A stretch of DNA of 11,790 nt. Source: CAVRTJ01 sp046704825 (lineage in GTDB: Bacteria > Acidobacteriota > UBA4820 > DSQY01). Numbering within the stretch: position 1 is the stretch's first letter; every line of letters starts with the position of its first letter. The notes below the pieces were generated by a model, which searched no databases, was not told the DNA's origin, and worked only from the letters and a program-made list of their open reading frames with translations. A program made the position numbers and the translations under genes. This document shows, in pieces, positions 1-6,446 of the stretch. Where the stretch lies: assembly GCA_046704825.1 (NCBI GenBank), contig JBJKRE010000322.1, positions 1 to 11,790 on the forward strand, in the 5' to 3' direction.

Positions 1-1019
1 GGGGCGCAGCCCGCTTCTTCTGCGAGTGCGGGAGCGAACAGGACGTGAGGGAGGCGCTGGAAGCGGCCGCGGAGGAGCAGGTGCCGGTGCAGGTGCTGGG
101 AGGTGGCAGCAACACGGTCTTCGCAGACGAGGGTTTTCCAGGTGCTGTCCTGCACGTAGCTTTCGGCGAAATGGACTACAGGGAAGTAGAGGGCGGGCGC
201 GTCGAAGTGACGGCGGGCGCCGGCGTTGAATGGGACGAACTCGTCCGTGCGGCGGTTTCGAGAGGGCTCAGGGGGCTGGAGTGCCTCTCCGGGATTCCCG
301 GAACGGTGGGCGCCGCGCCCATACAGAACGTCGGAGCCTACGGCCAGGAGGTCGCCGGATGCCTGGCGTCCCTGCGATGCATCGACCGGGAGAACCTGGA
401 AGTCAGGCACTTCAGAGGAGACGACTGCCGGTTCGGATACCGCACCAGCCGCTTCAAGACTTCGGACAGAGACCGCTACGTCATTACGGGTGCCTCCTTC
501 TGTCTGGAGCGGGGGTCCCCCCACCAGCCGGCCTATCCCGACCTGGTCCGCGAACTGAAGAATATGGAACGGCCGCCGGCCGGCGGGGCGGCGACGGAGA
601 CCCTGGTGGCCGTGCGTGAGGCCGTGCTCAGGATACGGAGGCGCAAGTCGATGGTGATCGACCCTGCCGACCCGAACACACGGTCCGCGGGCTCCTTCTT
701 TCTGAACCCCGTACTGGGGGCCGTGGACTACGAGGCCTTCTCGAGGCGTGCGGTCGAACTTGGAGAGGCTCAGCCTCCCGTCTATCCGGCGGAGGACGGG
801 GTCAAGATACCGGCCGCATGGCTGGTTGAGCACGCCGGCTTCCGGCGAGGATACAGGAGGGGGGCTGTGGGTATCTCGGACCGTCACGCCCTCGCCCTCG
901 TGAACTACGGTGGCGGCTCCTCCCAGCTTCTCGAACTGGCGGACATGATCGAGCAGAGCGTCTTCCAGCGCTTCGGCGTCCGGCTCCAGAGGGAGCCCGT
1001 AGTCGTGCCGGGGCCGTGA
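1..1019 (+). CDS. murB: UDP-N-acetylmuramate dehydrogenase MurB, 5'-truncated by window edge
   Basis: MurB is a cytoplasmic FAD enzyme that uses NADPH to reduce UDP-GlcNAc-enolpyruvate to UDP-MurNAc, the second committed step of peptidoglycan precursor synthesis. The reading frame is open to the left edge (first whole codon at base 3). The residues before the GTG at 45 (GAARFFCECGSEQDV) match the family's N-terminal FAD-domain region, so that GTG is internal and the true start lies outside the window. Visible family motifs, in order, are VLGGGSNTVF (FAD loop), GLECLSGIPGTVGAAPIQNV followed by GAYGQEV, FGYRTSRFK (substrate loop of type I MurB), RSAGSFFLNPV with the proton-donor Ser, and VKIPAAWLVEHAGF. 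The C-terminal REPVVV probably carries the conserved catalytic Glu. The stop is TGA at 1017-1019. No terminator is evident after it. The peptidoglycan theme continues downstream with an amidase and murI, although a tRNA and a separate promoter intervene. The identity is secure. Confidence 0.95.
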   Translation, partial: GAARFFCECGSEQDVREALEAAAEEQVPVQVLGGGSNTVFADEGFPGAVLHVAFGEMDYREVEGGRVEVTAGAGVEWDELVRAAVSRGLRGLECLSGIPGTVGAAPIQNVGAYGQEVAGCLASLRCIDRENLEVRHFRGDDCRFGYRTSRFKTSDRDRYVITGASFCLERGSPHQPAYPDLVRELKNMERPPAGGAATETLVAVREAVLRIRRRKSMVIDPADPNTRSAGSFFLNPVLGAVDYEAFSRRAVELGEAQPPVYPAEDGVKIPAAWLVEHAGFRRGYRRGAVGISDRHALALVNYGGGSSQLLELADMIEQSVFQRFGVRLQREPVVVPGP

Positions 1020-1150
1020 CGGGAAGCTCTGGTTCGATTTGGCAACGACCCGGTGAGAAATAGCAGAAATCAATCAGAATGGACCTTGGGGCGAGACGCT
1101 GAGAGTGGTGCAAGCGGCGCCGGGGAAAAGACGCAACGCGCCTGCCGGTC
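1020..1150. other. Intergenic gap between murB and the tRNA promoter
   Basis: I see no convincing gene, terminator or RNA here. The base composition is less G+C-biased than in the flanking genes, with an A-rich patch around 1058-1080. The minus-strand reading frames that cross it run through the tRNA or antisense to murB and show no family resemblance. Confidence 0.5.
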
Positions 1151-1178
1151 TTGACCTGTGAGCCCGCCATCGTGTACT
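1151..1178 (+). promoter_or_regulatory. Predicted sigma70-type promoter of tRNA-Gly
   Basis: A -35 box TTGACC (1151-1156, five of six consensus bases) lies 16 bp from a -10 box TGTACT (1173-1178, four of six). Transcription would start near 1185, about 8 nt before the mature tRNA 5' end at 1193, which is a sensible short leader. An 18-bp spacing to TACTCT is a weaker alternative. This call rests on sequence only. Confidence 0.5.
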
Positions 1179-1192
1179 CTTAGGCGTCTGGC

Positions 1193-1268
1193 GCGGGCGT
1201 AGCTCAGTTGGTAGAGCGCGAGCTTCCCAAGCTTGAGGTCGGGGGTTCGAGACCCCTCGCCCGCTCCA
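1193..1268 (+). tRNA. tRNA-Gly, anticodon CCC, with encoded CCA
   Basis: The full cloverleaf can be folded by eye. The acceptor arm GCGGGCG (1193-1199) pairs with CGCCCGC. The D-arm is GCTC/GAGC with an AGTTGGTA loop. The anticodon stem CGAGC/GCTTG closes the seven-base loop TTCCCAA, giving anticodon CCC, which reads GGG glycine codons. The variable region is AGGTC, and the T-arm is GGGGG, loop TTCGAGA, then CCCCT. The discriminator base is U, normal for glycine tRNAs, and the terminal CCA is encoded in the DNA. The length is 76 nt, with no intron and no base that breaks the fold. The 3' part from 1241 onward is duplicated 236 bp downstream. Confidence 0.95.
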
Positions 1269-1363
1269 AACTCCCTTTCAAACACTGCCCAAACAGGCCA
1301 GCAGGACCGTATGTCCTCACCTCGAGAAGCGCCGACCGAGTCGAGGGGTGCGGGGGACGGGGA
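1241..1363 (+). repeat. Direct repeat copy 1: tRNA-Gly 3' end plus 95-bp flank
   Basis: This copy starts at the 5' strand of the tRNA T-stem (GGGGG), covers the T-loop, the 3' acceptor strand and CCA, and runs 95 bp beyond the tRNA. It matches 1477-1599 with a constant 236-bp offset at 121 of 123 positions. The differences are A1306/G1542 and T1312/C1548. The flank contains a small inverted repeat, CCTCGA (1320-1325) with TCGAGG (1341-1346), in both copies. Identity ends inside the loop of a second hairpin (1351-1358 with 1365-1372) that only this copy can form. Confidence 0.95.
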
Positions 1364-1476
1364 GGTCCCCCGCCCAACGGCCTGCCCGCGCGAGGGCGGG
1401 GGAAGCAGGGCGCAGGATGCGTCCGCCGGAGGGGGCCGGCCGAGGCCCCTTCCGGGGAGCGCACGAGCGCGACGGA
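1364..1476. other. G+C-rich spacer with several short hairpins between the two repeats
   Basis: This 113-bp segment is not coding by any convincing criterion. Visible structure includes the stem CGGGGGAC (1351-1358) with GTCCCCCG (1365-1372), GGGGCC (1432-1437) with GGCCCC (1444-1449), and the overlapping and therefore competing CCCC/GGGG stem at 1446-1457. The 8-mer GGAGGGGG occurs at 1428-1435 and again at 1474-1481, where it runs into the second repeat. None of the stems is followed by a T-run, so they do not look like intrinsic terminators. Confidence 0.5.
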
Positions 1477-1599
1477 GGGGGTTCGAGACCCCTCGCCCGC
1501 TCCAAACTCCCTTTCAAACACTGCCCAAACAGGCCAGCAGGGCCGTACGTCCTCACCTCGAGAAGCGCCGACCGAGTCGAGGGGTGCGGGGGACGGGGA
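1477..1599 (+). repeat. Direct repeat copy 2: tRNA-Gly 3' fragment (pseudo-tRNA) plus flank
   Basis: Bases 1477-1504 repeat the last 28 nt of tRNA-Gly (T-stem, T-loop, 3' acceptor strand, CCA). The following 95 bp repeat the tRNA's downstream flank. Nothing upstream resembles the missing acceptor 5' strand, D-arm or anticodon arm, so this copy cannot be a functional tRNA. After 1599 the sequence changes abruptly to an A+T-richer stretch leading to the amidase promoter. The near identity suggests a recent duplication or ongoing homogenisation. Confidence 0.9.
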
Positions 1600-1672
1600 T
1601 TTTGATACTGGAACCGGGATATGGGGCTTCACATTCTCGCTGCGGACGCGATTCTCTGTTTGCTTCAGAGCC

Positions 1673-1701
1673 TTGCCTTCGCGCTGGCCTGCGGCTACAA
1701 T
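1673..1701 (+). promoter_or_regulatory. Predicted sigma70-type promoter of the amidase-GerMN-murI-rph operon
   Basis: TTGCCT (1673-1678, four of six -35 consensus bases) is followed by exactly 17 bp and then TACAAT (1696-1701, five of six -10 bases). Transcription would begin near 1708, giving a leader of about 58 nt before the amidase ATG at 1766. It lies in the least G+C-rich part of the intergenic region, as expected for a promoter. No operator-like palindrome is obvious. Confidence 0.6.
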
Positions 1702-1765
1702 TCATAGGGCCGGCGGTCGTCCCGGGGCAAAGCCATCAGGGCAGGTCGGCATCCGAAGGAGTCCG

Positions 1766-3301
1766 ATGAAGCGTCTGCTGGTTATCTTGATCGCCGTACT
1801 AATCGTTTCGCAGGCCGCGTCGGCGCTCGAGCTGAAGACACCCAAAGGCACGGTGAGGGTGGGAAGCCGTTCCTGGAGCGGTGTGGATTGGATCTGCACC
1901 GGCAGGCTGGCCTCCAGCCTGGGCGGGCGTTTCGAGAAGGACCCCGTGTCGGACTACCCCGTCATGATCGTGAACGGCCGGCGGGTGGTCCTTTCGACGG
2001 CCTCGGCCGTGGCGTCCATCGACGGAAAAATCATGAAGCTCAAGCACGCTGCTGAGGACAAGTCTGGCTGCACGTGGCTTTCGACCGAGGATGTCCAGAC
2101 CATCCTGTCGCAGGTCTACTCCGGCACTGTTACGGACGACTCGCGCGGAGAGTCCGTCGTGACCGGGAAGGCCTCGGCCGGGACGGAAGGCGAGCCCCGG
2201 GGCCCCGCTGTCAGCGTGGACGTGGCGGTCAGCGCCGACGCCGTGCGGCTTACGCTTACAGGTTCAGCAGTTGCGGCGGCTCAGGTGAGGCAGACCGGCC
2301 GGTCGGTTGCCGTAAGCCTCCCGGGGGGCAGGTTCGAGCCCGTGGACAGGGACGTGGGTAGGGGGATCGTCACCGACGTTGCGGTGGAAAGCGGCGGCAG
2401 GAGATTGCGCGTGAACCTCGGAGAGGGCTTCAGGCACCTGGAAAGGCTCAGGCTCCGAAAACCGGACAGGCTTATCCTCATCTTCAAAGGGGAAGGCCAG
2501 CGCGTGCCGCCTCCGAACCTCGAGGTCGTACCGCAGAGCAACGGCGGGGAGGCGCCCGGGCCGCAGGGACAGGGCGCGGCACTCCCGCACGCCCCCCAGA
2601 AGACTTCAGCATTCGACGTCATCGTTATCGACCCGGGGCACGGGGGGAACGACACCGGAGCCATCGGGGTTGGGGGGATCCGGGAGAAGGACCTGACGCT
2701 CGCCATCGCGAAGAAGCTCGCCGCCGACCTTCAGGGCCAGGGGTTCAAGGTGATCCTCACGAGGAATACGGACACCACCGTCCCGCTCATGGAGCGGACG
2801 GCAATCGCGAACTACAATAAAGCCGATCTCTTCGTCTCGATCCATATCAACGCTTCACCTTCGCCTTCGGCCCGAGGGACCGAGACTTTCTTCATGAGCC
2901 GGAGGGCCACGGACCTGTGGTCCAAACAGCTGGCCGACAAGGAGAACGCGGAGGTCGACGGCGGTGGCGGCTCCGACGGGCAGGATCTCAAGCTCGTCTT
3001 GTGGGACCTGGCCCAGACGGCCCACATGGTCGAGAGTCAGGCTCTGGCGGAGACCATCCAGAAAGAATTCAACCAGCTCCTGAACACGGGCGACAGGGGA
3101 GTGAGGCAGGCCCCGTTCGTGGTGCTCGAAGGGGCCCAGATGCCGGCGGTACTGGTCGAGGTCGCATTCCTGACGAACCCGAAGGAGGCCAAGGAACTCG
3201 AGGACCCCGCCTTCCAGGACCAGGCGGCCAACGCCCTTGACAAGGCCATTATCGATTTCAAGAATCGCTATGAAAACCCAATCGCTTCGAAGACACCTTA
3301 G
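1766..3301 (+). CDS. N-acetylmuramoyl-L-alanine amidase (AmiC-like, Amidase_3), exported
   Basis: This 511-residue exported zinc hydrolase cuts the amide between MurNAc and L-Ala in peptidoglycan, a reaction used for septum splitting and wall turnover. The ATG at 1766 has AAGGAG four bases upstream and gives a classic signal peptide (MKRLLVILIAVLIVSQAASA, residues 1-20). Reading further upstream would run into tRNA-derived DNA. Residues about 22-110 resemble the N-terminal 'copper amine oxidase-like' stalk fold, and about 150-240 an AMIN-type beta domain that targets the envelope; both calls are tentative. A Gly/Pro-rich linker leads to the Amidase_3 domain at about 283-505. Zinc ligands are His292 (DPGHGG), Glu307 (REKDL) and His360 (SIHINAS), and the catalytic Glu465 lies in VEVAFLTN. 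All are present, so the enzyme should be active. A Gly-rich insert (GGGGSDGQD) follows the third ligand. It is the first gene of a four-gene overlapping operon. Confidence 0.93.
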   Translation: MKRLLVILIAVLIVSQAASALELKTPKGTVRVGSRSWSGVDWICTGRLASSLGGRFEKDPVSDYPVMIVNGRRVVLSTASAVASIDGKIMKLKHAAEDKSGCTWLSTEDVQTILSQVYSGTVTDDSRGESVVTGKASAGTEGEPRGPAVSVDVAVSADAVRLTLTGSAVAAAQVRQTGRSVAVSLPGGRFEPVDRDVGRGIVTDVAVESGGRRLRVNLGEGFRHLERLRLRKPDRLILIFKGEGQRVPPPNLEVVPQSNGGEAPGPQGQGAALPHAPQKTSAFDVIVIDPGHGGNDTGAIGVGGIREKDLTLAIAKKLAADLQGQGFKVILTRNTDTTVPLMERTAIANYNKADLFVSIHINASPSPSARGTETFFMSRRATDLWSKQLADKENAEVDGGGGSDGQDLKLVLWDLAQTAHMVESQALAETIQKEFNQLLNTGDRGVRQAPFVVLEGAQMPAVLVEVAFLTNPKEAKELEDPAFQDQAANALDKAIIDFKNRYENPIASKTP

Positions 3302-3872
3302 AGCGGGGGCCGGGGTGGCCCTCCTGCTGGTGGCGGCGGTTTCGTGCGGCCGCCGCACGGCGCAGGCCCCTAAAGAGTCGGCCGGGGTCTCTCCCCTGGA
3401 AGAGCAGCAGCAGGTCCAGCGTATCTTGCTGTACCCCGCCGCCCCGGACATGCTCCTGAGCGAGTACAGGGTCGAGATGCCGGAACTGGGCGACCAGGAA
3501 AAGGACATGGCCGAACTCGTTTCCCGGTACCTCGCCGGTCCCGCCGGCGAGGGCATGGTGATGCCTTTTCCCGAGAACTGCTCCCTCAGGGCCTTCTTCG
3601 TCTTAAACGGGGACCAGGCCGTCGTGGACCTCTCGGGGCCCGTCCGCACGGGTGGCGGGACGGACACGGAGATGGCCCGGGTCTACGGAATCGTCGACAC
3701 GCTTTCGTGGAACTTCAACAGTATCAAGTCCGTGCGCATTCTCGTGGACGGGCAGGAAGTGGACACCCTCCTGGGACACCTGGACCTCAGCCGTCCCATC
3801 CCCTTCGAACCCAGCATGCTGGCGCCCTCCATTCGTCCGCAGGAAGCGGGAGGTGGCGTCGGTGAGTTCTAG
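3270..3872 (+). CDS. GerMN-domain lipoprotein
   Basis: This is a 200-residue predicted lipoprotein. The ATG at 3270 lies inside the last 32 bases of the amidase gene and gives a basic N-terminus, a hydrophobic stretch (VALLLVAAVS) and a lipobox-like Cys26. A TTG at 3237 is a possible earlier start, but it would put 11 extra residues before the signal. No clear Shine-Dalgarno is visible, so translation may be coupled to the amidase. Residues about 50-185 match the GerMN (sporulation/germination) domain: DMAELVSRYLAGP, then VVDLSGP, VYGIVDTLSWNF, VRILVDGQE and the ending LGHLDLSRPI. GerMN domains are known from Bacillus GerM but also occur in many non-sporulating bacteria next to amidases. The molecular role is unknown. 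Position suggests a partner or regulator of the amidase, which is an inference. Confidence 0.85.
   Translation: MKTQSLRRHLRAGAGVALLLVAAVSCGRRTAQAPKESAGVSPLEEQQQVQRILLYPAAPDMLLSEYRVEMPELGDQEKDMAELVSRYLAGPAGEGMVMPFPENCSLRAFFVLNGDQAVVDLSGPVRTGGGTDTEMARVYGIVDTLSWNFNSIKSVRILVDGQEVDTLLGHLDLSRPIPFEPSMLAPSIRPQEAGGGVGEF
3849..3854 (+). promoter_or_regulatory. Shine-Dalgarno fixing the GTG start of murI
   Basis: GGAGGT ends seven bases before the GTG at 3862. This selects that codon over the in-frame GTG at 3853, which overlaps the ribosome-binding site itself, and over starts further upstream inside the GerMN gene. Confidence 0.75.
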
Positions 3873-4680
3873 CGGCCCCATCGGCGTCTTCGATTCCGGT
3901 GTGGGCGGCCTTACGGTGGTTTCGGAGATCCGCCGGCGCCTTCCGGGTGAGGACATCCTGTACTTCGGCGACACGGCGCGCGTGCCTTACGGCAACAAGT
4001 CGCGAGAGACGGTCATCCGATATTCGAGGGAGATCGGGCGCTTTCTGGCCGGAAAGGGGATCGGGTTCCTCGTGGTGGCCTGCAACACGAGCAGTTCCTG
4101 GGCCCTGGATGCGCTGTCCGGCGACCTCGAGGTACCCGTCCTGGGCATGATCGAACCGGGCGCCCGAGCGGCGGTCGGTGCTACGAGAAGCGGGTGTGTC
4201 GGACTTATCGGCACGCGTGCGACCGTATCGAGCGGGGCCTACACGCGGGCGGTCAAGCGGCTAAAGCCGGGCGCCCGGGTCCTGTCGGCGGCCTGCCCGC
4301 TGTTCGTGCCGCTGGTTGAGGAGGGCTGGGCGGACGACCCCGTGGCGATCGAAGTCGCCGAGCGGTACCTCGCGCCGCTCCTCTCAGAAAACGTGGACAC
4401 CATCATACTGGGGTGCACGCATTACCCCGTGCTCGTCCCTGCGCTCGAACGCGTTGCGGGGCCGGACGTGGCGCTGATCTCGTCGGCCTCCAGCGCCGTA
4501 GACACCCTGCTAGAACGGCTGCCCCGGCCAGCCGGAGGAACGTCCGCAGGGAAGCGGGGGACCCTCACGTGCTACGTCACGGATGCGGGCACCCACTTCA
4601 GGGAGGTCGGGGAGAACATCCTCGGCGAAAGAATCGTGGACATGCAGGCCGTGGATGAAGAAAGGTTGGTCTTGCCATGA
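3862..4680 (+). CDS. murI: Glutamate racemase MurI
   Basis: This 272-residue cytoplasmic, cofactor-independent racemase makes D-glutamate for peptidoglycan stem peptides. The start is GTG at 3862, overlapping the GerMN stop by 11 bases. The N-terminus GPIGVFDSGVGGLTV carries the catalytic Asp11 and Ser12 region. The two catalytic cysteines are present, Cys74 in VVACNTSSS and Cys185 in LGCTHYP with His187 beside it. FGDTARVPYGNKS is the conserved substrate-loop segment. SSASSAVDTLLERL marks the family's C-terminal region. The length is normal, about 260-290 residues being typical. The stop overlaps the next start as ATGA, suggesting translational coupling to rph. Sitting in one operon with an amidase, it links D-Glu supply to wall remodelling. 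Confidence 0.95.
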   Translation: MSSSGPIGVFDSGVGGLTVVSEIRRRLPGEDILYFGDTARVPYGNKSRETVIRYSREIGRFLAGKGIGFLVVACNTSSSWALDALSGDLEVPVLGMIEPGARAAVGATRSGCVGLIGTRATVSSGAYTRAVKRLKPGARVLSAACPLFVPLVEEGWADDPVAIEVAERYLAPLLSENVDTIILGCTHYPVLVPALERVAGPDVALISSASSAVDTLLERLPRPAGGTSAGKRGTLTCYVTDAGTHFREVGENILGERIVDMQAVDEERLVLP

Positions 4681-5414
4681 GAAGTGACGGTCGCGAACTC
4701 GACGAACTCCGCCCGGTTTCAATCCATACGGATTATCTTGTCCACCCCGCCGGGTCATGCCTGATCGAGGTAGGGAAAACCAAGGTGCTGTGCGCCGCCT
4801 CCATCGAGGACAGGGTCCCGCACTTCATCAAGGGCACCGGACAGGGCTGGGTGACGGCCGAGTACGGCATGCTGCCCGCGTCCACCTCGGAACGGTCGCC
4901 CCGCGAGGCGGCAAGGGGGCGGCAGAGCGGCAGGACGCAGGAAATCCAGCGCCTCATCGGACGCTCCATGCGGACGGTTGTTGACCTTTCGGCGATCCCC
5001 GACACGACGCTCTGGCTCGACTGCGACGTGCTCCAGGCAGACGGGGGCACGCGCACGGCCTCGGTGACGGGTGCCTTCGTATCGCTCATGCTGGCTTTCA
5101 ACCACATGATGGAGGCGAAGCTCATCAAGAAATTCCCCGTGAAGCGGCACGTGGCGGCAGTGAGCGTGGGGATCCTCAGAGGTGAGAGGATCCTGGACCT
5201 ATGCTACGAAGAAGACAGCATCGCAGAGGTCGACATGAACGTGGTCATGACGGACGACGGGCGGTTCATCGAGATCCAGGGTACGGCGGAACAGGAACCT
5301 TTCCCGAAGAAAGACCTCGACAGCCTGCTGAGCATGGCGGCTTCCGGCATAGACAGCCTGATCGAGATGCAGCGGAAGGCCCTGCCCTTCGACCTGGGCC
5401 GTTACGGACTCTGA
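4677..5414 (+). CDS. rph: Ribonuclease PH (tRNA nucleotidyltransferase)
   Basis: RNase PH is a phosphate-dependent 3'-5' exoribonuclease that trims the 3' ends of tRNA precursors and forms a hexameric ring in the cytoplasm. The 245-residue product is full length. The N-terminal RSDGRELDELRPV is the family signature. It is followed by KVLCAASIEDRVP, GWVTAEYGMLP, the Arg-rich SGRTQEIQRLIGRSMR (tRNA and phosphate contacts), LDCDVLQADGGTRTASVTGA (active-site region) and LDLCYEEDSIAEVDMNVVMT with the catalytic acidic residues. The ATG at 4677 overlaps the murI stop (ATGA). The upstream AAAGG is weak and distant, so coupling probably matters. It ends 24 bp before a convergent gene, with no clear terminator between them. 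From memory, this gene often follows murI/GerMN clusters in several diderm phyla. Confidence 0.96.
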   Translation: MRSDGRELDELRPVSIHTDYLVHPAGSCLIEVGKTKVLCAASIEDRVPHFIKGTGQGWVTAEYGMLPASTSERSPREAARGRQSGRTQEIQRLIGRSMRTVVDLSAIPDTTLWLDCDVLQADGGTRTASVTGAFVSLMLAFNHMMEAKLIKKFPVKRHVAAVSVGILRGERILDLCYEEDSIAEVDMNVVMTDDGRFIEIQGTAEQEPFPKKDLDSLLSMAASGIDSLIEMQRKALPFDLGRYGL

Positions 5415-5438
5415 GGCTGCACCGATCGGGGCCTGGGG

Positions 5439-5960
5439 CTACCCGGGCAGGTGGGCATCGCTCCGGGAAGGATGTTTCTCCGGAGTTTGAATAGGCACTT
5501 CGGACGGTCTGGGGCGGATGCTCTTTACGGTGGGCTTCAGCTCAGGGCGCTTCCTGGGCCGCCTTGGTCGCACCACGTCGTTGCGCGTGTCTTTGTCGTA
5601 CATGTTTGACGTGATCTTCCGCACGGGGGTGCCCGTGGGGAAGGCGGCAAGGTAGCCGCTGGCCCGGGTCCCGTAGATCTTAAGCGAAATGCTGACCCAG
5701 TCGTAGCCGTCCATCTCGCCGGAAAAGAAAAAGATGATGGGTCCGAGGTTGGGAAAGGCCAGCGTCCCTTTGCCCTCGATGTCGAGTCTCTTGGCGGTAT
5801 CGAGCCACCGGAAGCGGCCCGTGCCCGTGTTCAGCCAGAAGCGGGCACGCCCGTAGTCGCTCTTGAGGTAGACGTCGTAGGAAAAGCCGGGATTGTCGGC
5901 CCAGGATGCTGCGCTGAAGGCCAGGGCGATGAGAATGGCGAGAACGCACTTTTTCAACAA
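5439..5960 (-). CDS. Secreted protein of unknown function with basic, proline-rich tail
   Basis: I do not recognise this 173-residue protein. I chose the TTG at 5960 as start because GGAGG (complement of 5967-5971) lies six bases upstream and the product then begins directly with a signal peptide: LLKK, a hydrophobic core, and predicted cleavage after ASWA (residue 21). An ATG at 6020 would add 20 residues ahead of the signal and is less likely. Residues about 22-125 are rich in aromatic and alternating hydrophobic residues (FSYDVYLKSDYGRARFWLN, PIIFFFSGEMDGYDWVSISL), which suggests a small beta-sheet domain that may bind a ligand or lipid; this is an inference. Residues 127-173 are disordered-looking and basic, with many Pro-Arg and Lys-Pro pairs. 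It is the last gene behind panD, 93 bp after it, and may share its transcript. It converges on rph. Confidence 0.75.
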   Translation of the reverse strand: MLKKCVLAILIALAFSAASWADNPGFSYDVYLKSDYGRARFWLNTGTGRFRWLDTAKRLDIEGKGTLAFPNLGPIIFFFSGEMDGYDWVSISLKIYGTRASGYLAAFPTGTPVRKITSNMYDKDTRNDVVRPRRPRKRPELKPTVKSIRPRPSEVPIQTPEKHPSRSDAHLPG

Positions 5961-6053
5961 AGGTCCCCTCCAGTCAACCGCTAAAGCATAGCACAAGGAG
6001 GCGGTCGAAGGGGCGTGCATGGGTTCGGAAGACGAGCCGGCAGGGGTGGGTTC

Positions 6054-6443
6054 TCAGGGCTCCCGCTCGAGCCTGCCGTCCCGATAGCGGCCGACGGATT
6101 TGATCGCGTTCTTCTCGTCGACGAGGACGACGCGCGGGCGGAAGGACCGCGCCTCCACGGGGTCCATCAGCGCGTAGGCGCAGATGATCACGAGGTCGCC
6201 CTTGTTGACGAGGTGTGCTGCAGCCCCGTTGATGCAAAGAGTCCCCGAGCCCCGGGGGCCTGCCAGGACGTACGTGGTCAGCCTGGAGCCGTTGGTCACG
6301 TCCAGGATGTCCACGCTCTCGTGCGGCAGGATGCCCGAAGCGTCGAGGAGTTCGCGGTCGATGGTCACCGAACCCTCGTACTCGAGGTCCGCTTCGGTCA
6401 CCGTGGCCCTGTGGATTTTCCCCTTGAGAATAGTCAGAAACAT
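6054..6443 (-). CDS. panD: Aspartate 1-decarboxylase PanD (pyruvoyl-dependent)
   Basis: PanD decarboxylates L-aspartate to beta-alanine, one of the two substrates for pantothenate synthesis. It is made as a pro-enzyme that cleaves itself between Gly24 and Ser25, turning Ser25 into the pyruvoyl cofactor. That site (YEGSVTID) is intact here. Other family features are the N-terminal MFLTILKGKIHRATVTEADL, with Lys9 and His11 at the expected places, the NGSRLTTYV segment with the conserved Arg, and GTLCINGAAAHLVNKGDLVII. The length of 129 residues is usual. The ATG at 6443 is only 3 bases after the panC stop, with GGGGGA upstream, so the two are clearly co-transcribed. It is cytoplasmic and active as a tetramer in known members. 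Confidence 0.96.
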   Translation of the reverse strand: MFLTILKGKIHRATVTEADLEYEGSVTIDRELLDASGILPHESVDILDVTNGSRLTTYVLAGPRGSGTLCINGAAAHLVNKGDLVIICAYALMDPVEARSFRPRVVLVDEKNAIKSVGRYRDGRLEREP

Positions 6444-6446
6444 GAA

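Noticed and set aside
45..47. GTG at 45 as the true start of murB
   Set aside because: The codons before it in the same frame match conserved MurB N-terminal sequence, so the gene is truncated by the window edge.
1241..1599. Integrated genetic element bounded by attL/attR at tRNA-Gly
   Set aside because: Only 113 bp lie between the copies, no integrase or cargo gene is present, and the repeat extends 95 bp beyond the tRNA. Kept only as an alternative in the findings.
1204..1632. Minus-strand open frame with an internal repeated peptide across the tRNA region
   Set aside because: The repeated peptide simply reflects the DNA duplication. The frame runs antisense through tRNA-Gly, a well-known source of spurious gene calls.
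1208..1765. Long in-frame N-terminal extension of the amidase through the tRNA and both repeats
   Set aside because: It reads tRNA sequence and repeat DNA as protein. The ATG at 1766 has a ribosome-binding site and a proper signal peptide, and a promoter lies between.
3652..3861. N-terminal extension of glutamate racemase inside the GerMN gene
   Set aside because: The extra residues are out-of-frame reading of the GerMN coding sequence. The GTG at 3862 has GGAGGT at the right distance, and the product then starts at the family's N-terminus.
5415..5460. Bidirectional terminator between rph and the convergent secreted-protein gene
   Set aside because: Only short 3-4 bp stems can be drawn and there is no T-run on either strand.
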